A stretch of DNA of 33,311 nt from Mogibacterium pumilum. Its GTDB lineage: Bacteria; Bacillota; Clostridia; Peptostreptococcales; Anaerovoracaceae. A program made the position numbers and the translations under genes. The DNA lies in the NCBI RefSeq assembly GCF_002243385.1, contig NZ_CP016199.1, positions 491,508 through 524,818 of the forward strand, read 5' to 3'. Under the pieces are notes generated by a model. The model did not search any database. It had not been told where the DNA came from and saw nothing but the letters and a program-made list of their open reading frames with translations. Of this stretch, positions 25,794-33,311 are shown one piece after another (within the stretch, counting starts at the first letter, position 1; each line of letters opens with the position of its first letter).

Positions 25794-26540
25794 TCAGAAT
25801 GCGGGATAAGGTGTTAGTCGATCTATGTAGCCAAGCTCTTTCAATCTATAGAAGGCTGCTTCATGGGACACATTAAATATTTCGCTTAATCTTTGCGCGG
25901 CGAACAGGCCCCAATCCCTGTGACCACGGTTGGGAACACGTGCAAGAGCCATCTTTACCGAACATCGCGGCATCAGTATAGCGGAAGCAAGTCTGTTCGC
26001 TTGTTGCTCCAGTCGTTTTTTATCTGAGAGATGATAACGGTTATGCCTTACGGTTTCTGAAGAAACACTGAAATCAGCTCTGCATCGAACATATGCAAAT
26101 TGGCGTTCTTCATCGTCTACTCCGATGGTATTGAGATAGTAAGAGGGATGCAGAATGGAGTGGCTTCCCTCATGTCCCATAGTAAACCTATATCGATGCT
26201 CTTGTGCTTCTTCGAGTAAGGTGGAGTCAATAATGACGGTTCCGGCATCAGCATGTGCATATTCAGCCCGCCTGGTATCAGGATCGTATATTGGCAAAAA
26301 GTCTGTGGTTTGAAAAACAGTTGTGCCCAGATATACGCCACAGTGAGACAGCAGATAAAAATCCTGCTTCAAACTTAGATAGCGAGTGACAAATCGGTCA
26401 ATATCTATTTCTTTCGGTGAGAAAACCAGTGAAGGAGAGAAATCTGCCACAAGGCGCTCGCCGATGGTATCCAGTTCTTCGTTTGATATTATTGGGATAC
26501 CGTTTTCTCCGATGTTTAATACTGGTTGATATCTACCCAT
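25794..26540 (-). CDS. ImmA/IrrE-family metallopeptidase
   Basis: 248 aa. The zinc motif HEGSH (His123, Glu124, His127) lies in FTMGHEGSHSILHP, and a downstream LEQQANRLASAILMP supplies the usual third-ligand region. The C-terminal SEIFNVSHEAAFYRLKELGY looks like the short helix-turn-helix often found at the end of these proteins. ImmA/IrrE peptidases cleave a partner Xre repressor in response to stress signals (ICEBs1 ImmA, Deinococcus IrrE). The partner here should be the Xre protein encoded 2 bp upstream. Confidence 0.88.
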   Translation of the reverse strand: MGRYQPVLNIGENGIPIISNEELDTIGERLVADFSPSLVFSPKEIDIDRFVTRYLSLKQDFYLLSHCGVYLGTTVFQTTDFLPIYDPDTRRAEYAHADAGTVIIDSTLLEEAQEHRYRFTMGHEGSHSILHPSYYLNTIGVDDEERQFAYVRCRADFSVSSETVRHNRYHLSDKKRLEQQANRLASAILMPRCSVKMALARVPNRGHRDWGLFAAQRLSEIFNVSHEAAFYRLKELGYIDRLTPYPAF

Positions 26541-26542
26541 GT

Positions 26543-26908
26543 TTAACCCTTCCGTGCTTTTAACTCTTCAACAAAGTGGAGCCAGTCTTCCTCTCCGGCA
26601 TCTAAGTCTTTTGCGGTCCGAAGAGCGTTACTGACATAGTCGTTCATAATATATGCTGGAAGGTCTGGCGCAATAGTGCCTTTTTGTTTACCGGCAATAA
26701 TATTTAATTCATCGGCCTCTTCCTTAGACAGATGCAGCGCCACAACGACTTTTTCGAGGCGCTCCGCAGTGAGAGGAGGCTTACGATCCTTCTCCACATC
26801 GCTTAAAAAAGCCGCAGAAACACCTATTTGTCTGGCAAGTTCACGAAGAGTGACATCATTGTTTTCTCGTAATTTTGCTAAATATTTACCGAAGGTGAGT
26901 TCTTCCAT
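26543..26908 (-). CDS. Xre-family transcriptional regulator, partner of ImmA-like peptidase
   Basis: 121 aa with an N-terminal Cro/C1-type helix-turn-helix (residues about 7-62; LARQIGVSAAFLSDVEKDRK is the recognition part). The C-terminal helical extension is the region usually cleaved or contacted by the ImmA partner. AAAGGAG precedes the ATG. The perfect inverted repeat at 26932-26962 lies 24-54 bp upstream of its start and is the obvious autoregulatory operator. Confidence 0.88.
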   Translation of the reverse strand: MEELTFGKYLAKLRENNDVTLRELARQIGVSAAFLSDVEKDRKPPLTAERLEKVVVALHLSKEEADELNIIAGKQKGTIAPDLPAYIMNDYVSNALRTAKDLDAGEEDWLHFVEELKARKG

Positions 26909-26931
26909 TATATGCTCCTTTCTACCGATTT

Positions 26932-26962
26932 AATGTTAACTGTCCAGCTTACAGTTAACATT
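26932..26962. promoter_or_regulatory. Operator of the Xre/ImmA pair (perfect 12-7-12 inverted repeat)
   Basis: AATGTTAACTGT (26932-26943), spacer CCAGCTT, then ACAGTTAACATT (26951-26962); all 12 arm positions match. It sits directly before the Xre gene on the minus strand. The remaining 316 bp to the next plus-strand gene hold one clear promoter and a short repeat, listed separately. Confidence 0.75.
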
Positions 26963-27109
26963 AGAATAGCATGTTACAGACCTTCTGTCAATGAGGGAGT
27001 GAAATTATTTTGGATTAAAAAATGGTACTCTTTGAATTTAACAAGACTACAGTCTATTATATTGCTGCCGGATTTAAAGCCTGTGTAAACGGGCAGGCTA
27101 ACATTTTGA

Positions 27110-27138
27110 TTGAAAACAGATGCCTTTAATGGTACAAT
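27110..27138 (+). promoter_or_regulatory. Promoter of the defence operon
   Basis: TTGAAA (27110-27115), a 17-bp spacer, TACAAT (27133-27138). It is about 140 bp upstream of the small Xre gene, which leaves a long leader containing the 10-bp repeats. Confidence 0.6.
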
Positions 27139-27230
27139 ATCCGTGAAAGCAAATTTTTTATCCGATTTATCAGCTTGGGAATTTGAAATTGGTGTTTTGA
27201 GATTATTCCAGTGTATATTTCAGATAGGGT

Positions 27231-27270
27231 AGGCTGACCTAGGCTGAGGTAGCATGAAGGCAGTATGAAG
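27231..27270 (+). repeat. 10-bp tandem repeat in front of the small Xre gene
   Basis: AGGCTGACCT, AGGCTGAGGT, AGCATGAAGG and CAGTATGAAG follow one another. The TGA cores are at 27235, 27245, 27255 and 27266, close to one helical turn apart. It may be a control site bound by the adjacent regulator; it ends just before the ribosome binding site. Confidence 0.45.
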
Positions 27271-27278
27271 GAGTTGTA

Positions 27279-27503
27279 ATGGGAATAAGTTACAAAAAGC
27301 TTTGGAAGCTGTTAATAGATAAAGATATGAAAAAGAAGGATTTGCGGGCAGCCGCAGGTATAAGTTCGACCTCGATGGCGAAGCTTGGCAAAAATGAAAA
27401 TGTGACAACGGATGTCCTTGTTCGAATATGCAAGGCATTAAATTGTGAATTGTCGGATATTATGGAGCTTGAACCTGCTGCCGAGGATAAGGTGGCTGAA
27501 TAA
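27279..27503 (+). CDS. Small Xre/Cro-type regulator of the methylase operon
   Basis: 74 aa, almost wholly a helix-turn-helix of the short Cro/C1 type (MKKKDLRAAAGISSTSMAKL with VRICKALNCELSDIMEL). Proteins of this size often sit in front of restriction-modification genes and act as controller (C-protein-like) regulators. AAGGAG lies about 6 nt before the ATG. It is followed 22 bp later by the first methyltransferase. Confidence 0.85.
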   Translation: MGISYKKLWKLLIDKDMKKKDLRAAAGISSTSMAKLGKNENVTTDVLVRICKALNCELSDIMELEPAAEDKVAE

Positions 27504-27525
27504 ACTGAGTAGAAGAGGTGAGACC

Positions 27526-28455
27526 TTGGGAAGGCGAAATAAAACCCTAAAGGCTTTTGAAAGTAAATTTATCGTGGGAGACTGCGAGACAATAATGAAA
27601 ACCATGCCGGAAAATAGCATAGATCTGATTTTGACATCACCACCATATGCTGATCAGAGGGATTATGGAAATACAGATTCATCAATTTCACCCGAGGACT
27701 ATGTAAAATGGTTTCTGCCGAAGGCGAAACAGATGTATAAGCTGCTTAAAGCTGATGGTAGTTTTATCCTTAATATAAGCGACAAGGTGGTTGACGGTTT
27801 TCAGCACCTGTACGTTTTTGAATTAGTGCTTGCCTTGTGTCAGCAGGTCGGGTTTCACCTTGTGAGGGACTATATTTGGCATAATCCGGCGACTCCGCCA
27901 AATGTGTATTCTCGCGGTGGCTATGGCAGGACAAAAAAATCTCATGAATACTGCTTTTGGTTTGCAAAATCTGACACTTGGAATTTTGAATTAGATCCGA
28001 TCAGAAAGCCTTATAGCAAGGATATGCAAAAATATCTCGACGGAAAAGGAAAGGGAGATCGGAACCAGAACATCCGGCCTAGCACACATAATTTTAACTG
28101 CGAGAAAGTATGGACAAATAATGGCGGCTCTGATCCAGGCTCTGTGATTGAAATAGCTAACACTAGCAGCAATGATACTTTTATAAAACTTTGTAGAGAA
28201 AAAGGAATCGCCCATCCTGCTAGATTCCCTGAGAAGCTTGCCGAATTCTTCATCCTGTCCGGAAGCGTCGAAGGAGATGTTGTTCTGGATCCGTTTTCTG
28301 GATCGGGAACAACCGCTGCAGTTGCAATGAAAAATAATAGGCGATGGATCGGCATAGATGCGAATGCTGATTATTGTGAACTGGCTAGTGCCAGGCTTGA
28401 GCAGGAAATCAAAGATATGGGACAAGCTGAGGAAGGCAACACAGATAATGATTGA
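27526..28455 (+). CDS. DNA methyltransferase 1, beta-class, SPPY type
   Basis: 309 aa SAM-dependent DNA amino-methyltransferase (N4-cytosine/N6-adenine family, PF01555 type). The catalytic motif TSPPY (residues 37-41) comes before the SAM motif DPFSGSGTT (255-263), which is the beta-class order. SPPY is more common in N4-cytosine enzymes, so m4C is favoured but not certain. The start is taken as TTG at 27526 with GAGGTGAG about 5 nt before it. The ATG at 27595 would cut into the fold, and the frame to 27445 overlaps the Xre gene without a ribosome binding site. It overlaps methyltransferase 2 by 8 nt. Confidence 0.88.
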   Translation: MGRRNKTLKAFESKFIVGDCETIMKTMPENSIDLILTSPPYADQRDYGNTDSSISPEDYVKWFLPKAKQMYKLLKADGSFILNISDKVVDGFQHLYVFELVLALCQQVGFHLVRDYIWHNPATPPNVYSRGGYGRTKKSHEYCFWFAKSDTWNFELDPIRKPYSKDMQKYLDGKGKGDRNQNIRPSTHNFNCEKVWTNNGGSDPGSVIEIANTSSNDTFIKLCREKGIAHPARFPEKLAEFFILSGSVEGDVVLDPFSGSGTTAAVAMKNNRRWIGIDANADYCELASARLEQEIKDMGQAEEGNTDND

Positions 28456-29302
28456 TAAAATACATAAAGCAGGCTTCTCTGTAGCCTGTATGGATGGTGC
28501 AAAGGGAATGCTCCAACTCCCGGATAAATCCATAAAGCTTGTTTATGGCTCTCCACCGTATCCAAATGCTGAGCGGGACTATGGAGTTTGGAAATCTTCA
28601 GAGTATATTGAAAAAATCAGGCCGTTCATAGATGCAGCGAAATTGAAACTTCGCGACGACGGCTTTTTGGTAATAAATGTAAAAGCAAACAGAGAGAAAG
28701 CCTCAACGAGAGCTTCTTCAAAGCGATCCCTAATCATAGAAAAACTGGCGATAATGCTGGAAGAGGAATGGGGGCTGCATTGTGTTGATATTGAGATATG
28801 GGTAAAAGAGAATCCGGCTCCAACTGGGCTTAGGGTGGCATGCCAGGATGCATATGAGCAGAATTTATGGTTTTCGGTGGCACCCAAATGGACAATCGAT
28901 ATCGATGCAATCCGCAGGCCGTATGAATCCCATAGTGTTAAAACCTATGAGGATTATGAGTACAAGCCGAGAGCAAACGGGAACACTTATGTGCGAAAGG
29001 CTAAAAAAATACAGCCCAATCCATTGGGAGCCTTGCCAAAGAATATCCTTACAGGACCTGTGTCCGCAAGGATAGGTGAGCACCAGGCAACGCAGCCATT
29101 ATATTTGCCTGAAAAATATATCAAAGCAACAACAAAGGAAGGAGATCTTGTCGTAGATCCTTGGCTGGGGAGTGGTACGACTGGGCATGTCGCCGTTAGT
29201 TTAAAAAGACTGTTCGCGGGCTTCGATACTGTAGAGAGCTACGTAGAAGAAGCAAATACCTGGATTGGTGAAGCCTATCAGGAGGTGTCCCGGAATGTCT
29301 GA
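28448..29302 (+). CDS. DNA methyltransferase 2, beta-class, SPPY type
   Basis: 284 aa, same family as its neighbour but clearly diverged. The motif SPPYPNAERDYG has its SPPY at residues 35-38. The SAM motif is DPWLGSGTTGHVA (237 onward). The region between, with the target-recognition part, differs from methyltransferase 1, so the two probably act on different sequences or on the two strands of one asymmetric site. The ATG at 28448 follows GAGGAAGG by 10 nt and overlaps the preceding stop. It overlaps the next gene by 8 nt (ATGTCTGA). Confidence 0.88.
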   Translation: MIDKIHKAGFSVACMDGAKGMLQLPDKSIKLVYGSPPYPNAERDYGVWKSSEYIEKIRPFIDAAKLKLRDDGFLVINVKANREKASTRASSKRSLIIEKLAIMLEEEWGLHCVDIEIWVKENPAPTGLRVACQDAYEQNLWFSVAPKWTIDIDAIRRPYESHSVKTYEDYEYKPRANGNTYVRKAKKIQPNPLGALPKNILTGPVSARIGEHQATQPLYLPEKYIKATTKEGDLVVDPWLGSGTTGHVAVSLKRLFAGFDTVESYVEEANTWIGEAYQEVSRNV

Positions 29303-29843
29303 TAAGCCCAAAAAACTAAAAAAGCAGGAATTAAACAAGCGATTTATCGAAGGTCTCGGTGAGCATGTACTCTGGGTAAGCGACGAAGATAGTGCACCGC
29401 TATTAATTGATATTTGTTCCAATACGGGAACAGAGTATCGGCTAAGAGCATACCTGTATAATTTGACAAATCCACCCGGCGGAAGGGCGGCAGATGAATA
29501 CAAGGCGCAAATAATTCTTCCTGGTCAGCAGAAAAAAGAACGTGCCTCTCTTGATTATTCTGATGGCCGGTTTCCGTTGCTTGTTGCCTATGCGCAGGAA
29601 GGCAAGGATGGTGTGTTCGTATTATGGGATGCGGACAAGCATGAAAACATTGCTTTCAGTAGTAATATTCAGGTGAAGTCAGATGCTATAATAATGGCCT
29701 TATATAAAAAGATTGTAAGAAGCAGCAGGACAAATAACGAGATTATTGTTTCTGCAAGACCTCAATATCTTTATGAAGCAATCCGGGAACGGATGAGTAT
29801 TATGAGGCAAAACGTTTTGGAGGCGGCAGATGGCATTAAGTGA
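29295..29843 (+). CDS. Unknown protein of the methylase-helicase operon, 182 aa
   Basis: Not assigned to a named function. The central part is beta-rich with a striking motif set: RLRAYLYNLTNPPGGRAADE, then YKAQIILPGQQ, SDGRFPLLVAY and GVFVLWDADKH. I have an impression of having seen similar blocks next to DNA methylases in restriction-like loci, but cannot name the family. GGAGGTG lies 7 nt before the ATG at 29295. The gene overlaps methyltransferase 2 by 8 nt and the helicase by 14 nt, so its product is probably made in step with them. A reader of modified DNA or a nuclease subunit are both possible; no PD-(D/E)xK motif was identified. Confidence 0.75.
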   Translation: MSDKPKKLKKQELNKRFIEGLGEHVLWVSDEDSAPLLIDICSNTGTEYRLRAYLYNLTNPPGGRAADEYKAQIILPGQQKKERASLDYSDGRFPLLVAYAQEGKDGVFVLWDADKHENIAFSSNIQVKSDAIIMALYKKIVRSSRTNNEIIVSARPQYLYEAIRERMSIMRQNVLEAADGIK

Positions 29844-31959
29844 CATAAATTTTGCTACTTCATATAACAAAGCTGAACATGATATCGCAAATGAGTTCTA
29901 CTTGCCATGTATGCGGTCGGCAGAACAGTATGACCGTATATCAGGCTATTTCGGCAGTACTATTTACATAATAGCTTGGGATGCTTTAAAGGAGTTTATC
30001 AATAATTCTGGGAAGATGAGGCTGATTTGTTCTCCTTATATTTCCGAGGCCGACGAAGCGGCACTTTCAGAAGGCTATAACGCCAGAAGTAGCCAGCTAC
30101 TTGCAGATTCCATTATTAAAGAGTTTGAGGCTATGGTTGAAAGCCCCGATCTATCTGCTCCGTCAAAGCTTCTGGCTTATCTTGTCGTGGAAGGAATAAT
30201 TGATGTCAAGATAGCTATTCCGACGGGCAGTGAAGCTCCAGCTGTAAAACGTCTATTTCATGACAAAGTTGGAATCTTCAGCGATGGACAGGGGAATAAG
30301 GTGGGTTTCAGGGGTTCAATGAACGAGACCTTCAAAGGCCTTGCTGAGGACGGCAATATTGAATCCATAGATGTTTTTCCTAATTGGTTGGATCAGAGAG
30401 ATAAAGAACGCGTAGAAGAGGCAGATACCTTTTTCAATAAGTTGTGGAGACATAGAATATCAGGAATACAGATCTACGAGTTCCCATCGGCAGCAAAAGA
30501 AATTATGCGAGCAAGGACGGAAGGAGTAAAGTGGGAAGAACTGCTTGAAGAGATAAAAGTATCAAAAAGCAGAGCCTTGAAATGGAAGCCCGGGAAGGAC
30601 CCGGAAGCTAGAACGCCTCGCAAGCACCAGGTAAATGCTCTAGAAACTTGGGAAAAGAATGGGTGCAGAGGCATTTTTGAGCATGCCACAGGCAGCGGAA
30701 AAACCTTCACTGCTATGTGCGCCATCAATGATGCCTTAAAGAAAAACGAGACCGTTCTCATTCTCGTGCCATCGAGAGACCTGCTTAAACAATGGAATAA
30801 GGAACTTAGGGAGACCCTGACGGAGCTTGAAATTTACTATCTCCTGTGTGGCGATAGCAACACAGAGTGGAAGAAACCAGGAAAGCTTGCTGCATGGAGC
30901 GGAAAAGGTGAGGCTTCACACAGGATTATCATCGCAACAATGGATACGGCAAGCTCAAACGAGTTTATAAAAAAACTTAGCCAAGGCAGCCATCTGATGC
31001 TTGTGGCAGATGAAGTCCATCGTATGGGTAGCCCTAAAAGAAGAAATATACTTAATATTGAAACTGGCGCGAGACTTGGATTGTCTGCCACACCAAGACG
31101 CTACGGTGATCCTGTAGGAACAGCCGCACTGTTTGAATATTTTGATGGGCTGATTCCGCCGCCTTTTACTTTGGAGGATGCTATTAAGAGCGGAGTGTTG
31201 ACTCGGTATTTTTATTTTCCTCAAAGAATAAGTTTGACGGATGGAGAGCAGCAGCGTTGGGATGAAATATCGGATGAAATAAGGAAGCTGATGGCCCGAA
31301 CAGGCAATGCGCCGGACGGAACCGTGAATATCGATTCTAATCCGAGACTTAAGCAGCTTCTGATCAATCGGTCGCGAATTGTAAAAAATGCATCCGGAAA
31401 AGTTTCTCTTGCAATTAAGGTTTTGAAGGAAAAATTCCAGTCAGGCCAAAAGTGGATCGTGTATTGCGATAATATTGCGCAACTCAATGCTGTTTGTTCG
31501 AAAGCAAGAGCCGAAGGCTTTGATGCCTATGAATATTACGCTGATATGGAAGGCGACAGGGATATGACGCTCGACTATTTTTCACAAAACGGTGGAGTGT
31601 TGGTTTCGATCAAATGTCTGGATGAGGGTGTTGACATTCCTTCAACGACTGACGCCTTAATACTTGCATCCTCCCAGAACCCGCGTGAGTTTATTCAAAG
31701 GCGTGGCAGAATACTAAGAAACTCTGCCGGTAAGCTTTTTGCACATCTGTACGATGCAATTACAGTTCCGGTGGTTTCTGAGAATGAGAATGAAAAAGGA
31801 CTGTCAATTATTTCTGCAGAATTATCGAGAGCGATTCAATTTGGTGAGAACGCAGAGAATCCCGCCTGCGTTACCGATCTTAAAAACATTGCTGTGGACT
31901 ATCAGATTGAATATAGCACCATAAAGGATGGAGGTATCGAAGACGATGATGAAGAGTAA
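29830..31959 (+). CDS. PLD-nuclease / SF2 helicase fusion protein
   Basis: 709 aa. Residues about 10-210 are a phospholipase D-like domain with FHDKVGIF (HxK at 144-146) and the GFRGSMNET element, as in HKD-type nucleases and helicase-linked PLD domains; only one HxK motif is visible. A superfamily 2 helicase follows: Walker A ATGSGKT (Lys291), DEVH at 394-397, LGLSATPRR, then the second RecA lobe with IVYCDN, LDEGVDIPS and QRRGRILRN (623-631). It probably translocates on DNA and cleaves or remodels unmodified targets. The start overlaps the preceding gene by 14 nt and has TTGGAGG close by. Confidence 0.88.
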   Translation: MALSDINFATSYNKAEHDIANEFYLPCMRSAEQYDRISGYFGSTIYIIAWDALKEFINNSGKMRLICSPYISEADEAALSEGYNARSSQLLADSIIKEFEAMVESPDLSAPSKLLAYLVVEGIIDVKIAIPTGSEAPAVKRLFHDKVGIFSDGQGNKVGFRGSMNETFKGLAEDGNIESIDVFPNWLDQRDKERVEEADTFFNKLWRHRISGIQIYEFPSAAKEIMRARTEGVKWEELLEEIKVSKSRALKWKPGKDPEARTPRKHQVNALETWEKNGCRGIFEHATGSGKTFTAMCAINDALKKNETVLILVPSRDLLKQWNKELRETLTELEIYYLLCGDSNTEWKKPGKLAAWSGKGEASHRIIIATMDTASSNEFIKKLSQGSHLMLVADEVHRMGSPKRRNILNIETGARLGLSATPRRYGDPVGTAALFEYFDGLIPPPFTLEDAIKSGVLTRYFYFPQRISLTDGEQQRWDEISDEIRKLMARTGNAPDGTVNIDSNPRLKQLLINRSRIVKNASGKVSLAIKVLKEKFQSGQKWIVYCDNIAQLNAVCSKARAEGFDAYEYYADMEGDRDMTLDYFSQNGGVLVSIKCLDEGVDIPSTTDALILASSQNPREFIQRRGRILRNSAGKLFAHLYDAITVPVVSENENEKGLSIISAELSRAIQFGENAENPACVTDLKNIAVDYQIEYSTIKDGGIEDDDEE

Positions 31960-32152
31960 GGTGGAAGTTGAGGAACTAATTGGCGTCCTCGAAAAAATCA
32001 GGCAGGAGAAGTATCCTGATATTCCAGAATCACTTATCCGGGACATAGTCGCAAGTGAGTTTGAGCAGCAGGACAGCCGTCCACAAGCACAAAGGGCAAC
32101 GAAAAAATTGATTGCCGATTTCCTGAAGACAGCAGTCGCTGAGGAGGTGTAA
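31946..32152 (+). CDS. Small helical protein of the defence operon, 68 aa
   Basis: No function recognised. Mostly helical and charged (MMKSKVEVEELIGVLEKIRQ), with a tail ending KTAVAEEV. GGAGG at 31930-31934 precedes two possible starts, 31946 and 31949; an in-frame ATG at 31928 is upstream of that site. It overlaps the helicase stop by up to 14 nt and ends 3 nt before the ATPase. Its place between helicase and ATPase suggests an adaptor or bridging subunit. Confidence 0.7.
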   Translation: MMKSKVEVEELIGVLEKIRQEKYPDIPESLIRDIVASEFEQQDSRPQAQRATKKLIADFLKTAVAEEV

Positions 32153-32155
32153 GTC

Positions 32156-33311
32156 ATGTTACAGTTTACCGGTTTGGTAATAGAGAATTTTGGACCTTTT
32201 AAGGGACAGCAGACTGTTGATTTCGTGGATGCCAATGGTGTTACCATTATCTGGGGGAATAATGGGCGGGGTAAAACAACGCTCTTAAACATCTTCCGCT
32301 ATGCTCTTTTCGGAAAATATCAGAACAGACGCGGTAAGGATGTGGATCTTCCGAGCCTCGCCAATCTTGAAGGGAAAAAGGATGGCAAGTATGATTTTAA
32401 AGTCGTTCTTAAGATGCTCAATGATGGGGTACATTATGAATTGACACGCCAATATGTTGTTCGAAAAGGCATCACCAATCCCCAGAAAAATGATGATTAT
32501 GAAGAACATGTTTACCTAAAGAAGGAAGGGGCTATCCTTTCACAAGATCAAAGGGAACATGAATTAAAATTGATAATGCCAAGTGAGGTATCCAGGTTTT
32601 TCCTGTTTGATGGAGAGTTGCTTCAGGAATACGAGGAACTTTTGGCAGAGGATACAAATACAGGAGCGACAATTAAGGAATCAATTGAACAGATTCTTGG
32701 AGTGCCGGTTTTAACTAATGGAGCTACCGATACAGCTTCCGTTCTTGCAGAGTACAGGAAAGAAAAAAATAAGATCGCCCAGAGCAATGACCAGACACAA
32801 AAAATCGCAGCACAAATGCCTGTTTTGGAGGCCGAAAAGCAGGAACATTCTGAGGAATTGGATAGACTGAAGAATGAGCTTTCTGATGAACTTAACAATA
32901 AGGCCAAGCTTGAAGATGAGGCTCAGCAAAGCGAACATGTATCGGATCTAGTGAAAAGATTAGATGATATTGACGGTGATATCGCGGAAAAAACAGCGGC
33001 AAGGGAAGCATTGCTTGCAAATATTGTTGTACAAACCGGCGATGCCTGGAAAGGTCTGGTCAGCAGCCGTGTTGAACGCATTCTGAGTGCTATAGAAATA
33101 CAGCTTAGAGAACTTGAAAAGAAAGATAACGAGCATAATGTAGCAAGTCGTTTTGTTGAAGAAATGAAGGCAGCGGCAGAGGGACACCATTGTCAGGTAT
33201 GCGAACAGGATGTTGAGGGTGAAAAGCTCGAACAGCTTCTAAAAAAGATAGCTGAAGCCACGAAGGAGTACAGCGGGTTGTCCCCAGAAGAAACACAAGA
33301 ACGCCAGCAAC
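32156..33311 (+). CDS. DndD/Rad50-like SMC-family ATPase (3' end outside window)
   Basis: The first 385 residues of an ABC/SMC-type ATPase, open at the window edge. MLQFTGLVIENFGPFKGQQT is the typical N-terminus. Walker A is GNNGRGKTT (residues 34-42). FFLFDGE (148-154) is the motif shared with DndD-type proteins. A long coiled coil follows from about residue 190, and CQVC (346-349) at its end looks like a Rad50-style zinc hook. GGAGGTG at 32143-32149 sets the ATG. The second half with Walker B and any further operon genes lie to the right. Its family partners (Dnd, Rad50, Hma-like systems) suggest DNA-end or modification-linked restriction. Confidence 0.88.
   Translation, partial: MLQFTGLVIENFGPFKGQQTVDFVDANGVTIIWGNNGRGKTTLLNIFRYALFGKYQNRRGKDVDLPSLANLEGKKDGKYDFKVVLKMLNDGVHYELTRQYVVRKGITNPQKNDDYEEHVYLKKEGAILSQDQREHELKLIMPSEVSRFFLFDGELLQEYEELLAEDTNTGATIKESIEQILGVPVLTNGATDTASVLAEYRKEKNKIAQSNDQTQKIAAQMPVLEAEKQEHSEELDRLKNELSDELNNKAKLEDEAQQSEHVSDLVKRLDDIDGDIAEKTAAREALLANIVVQTGDAWKGLVSSRVERILSAIEIQLRELEKKDNEHNVASRFVEEMKAAAEGHHCQVCEQDVEGEKLEQLLKKIAEATKEYSGLSPEETQERQQ

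Noticed and set aside
27445-27525. Extended N-terminus of methyltransferase 1 to ATG 27445
   Set aside because: It would overlap the Xre gene by 59 bp without a ribosome binding site; TTG 27526 has GAGGTGAG before it.
28358-28447. Extended N-terminus of methyltransferase 2
   Set aside because: It would overlap methyltransferase 1 by about 100 bp; ATG 28448 has a good ribosome binding site and gives the usual family N-terminus.
28011-28533. Antisense open frames over the methyltransferase genes
   Set aside because: They are shadows of clear motif-bearing genes, with no ribosome binding sites.

Overview
The window looks like a low-to-mid GC member of the Clostridia (Firmicutes). Evidence is the Firmicutes-type rnfCDGEAB order, the murB / PHP / rapZ / whiA cell-envelope cluster, strong GGAGG ribosome binding sites, and a YedF / DUF3343 pair. 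An Anaerovoracaceae / Mogibacterium-like anaerobe is a reasonable guess, but it is an inference from gene content and protein flavour, not a search result. No rRNA, tRNA or CRISPR array was seen.

Positions 1-9712 carry housekeeping and energy genes: the 3' part of a divergent glutamine synthetase, serS, an Orn/Lys/Arg decarboxylase-family PLP enzyme with a 42-bp minisatellite in its linker, and the complete Rnf complex (rnfC, D, G, E, A, B) with its own promoter and a clean terminator. Positions 9713-15904 hold surface and transport genes: a secreted beta-helix-type protein, a sodium:alanine symporter, and a membrane-anchored FMN-binding protein with a covalent-flavin motif. Rnf subunits D and G carry related flavin motifs, so this stretch holds three putative flavinylation targets, but no apbE flavin transferase is present. 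Two minus-strand genes follow (DUF3343 and yedF).

Positions 17057-24300 hold an AI-2E-family permease, murB, a PHP hydrolase, rapZ, whiA and rlmD. The usual yvcK gene between rapZ and whiA is absent; a 10-11 bp repeat field lies there instead. Between whiA and rlmD is an unusual array of eight two-box units. Each unit has TTTAGC followed, in seven of eight cases, exactly 21 bp later by AATCAAG or a one-base variant, with 44-57 bp between units.

From about 24300 to the right edge the content is accessory. A terminator and four GAGTTGACA repeats (possible insertion-sequence end) mark the border. Then come, on the minus strand, an acidic hypothetical protein, a 62-aa protein, an ImmA/IrrE-like metallopeptidase and an Xre regulator. 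Two operators of identical 12-7-12 architecture lie in front of the regulator and of the 62-aa gene. On the plus strand is a tightly overlapping defence-type operon: a small Xre regulator, two beta-class SPPY DNA methyltransferases, a 182-aa protein of unknown function, a PLD-nuclease/SF2-helicase fusion, a 68-aa protein, and a DndD/Rad50-like ATPase cut by the window edge. It resembles the Helicase-Methylase-ATPase (Hma) class of candidate defence systems, with extra components, and is the most likely place for a poorly described system.
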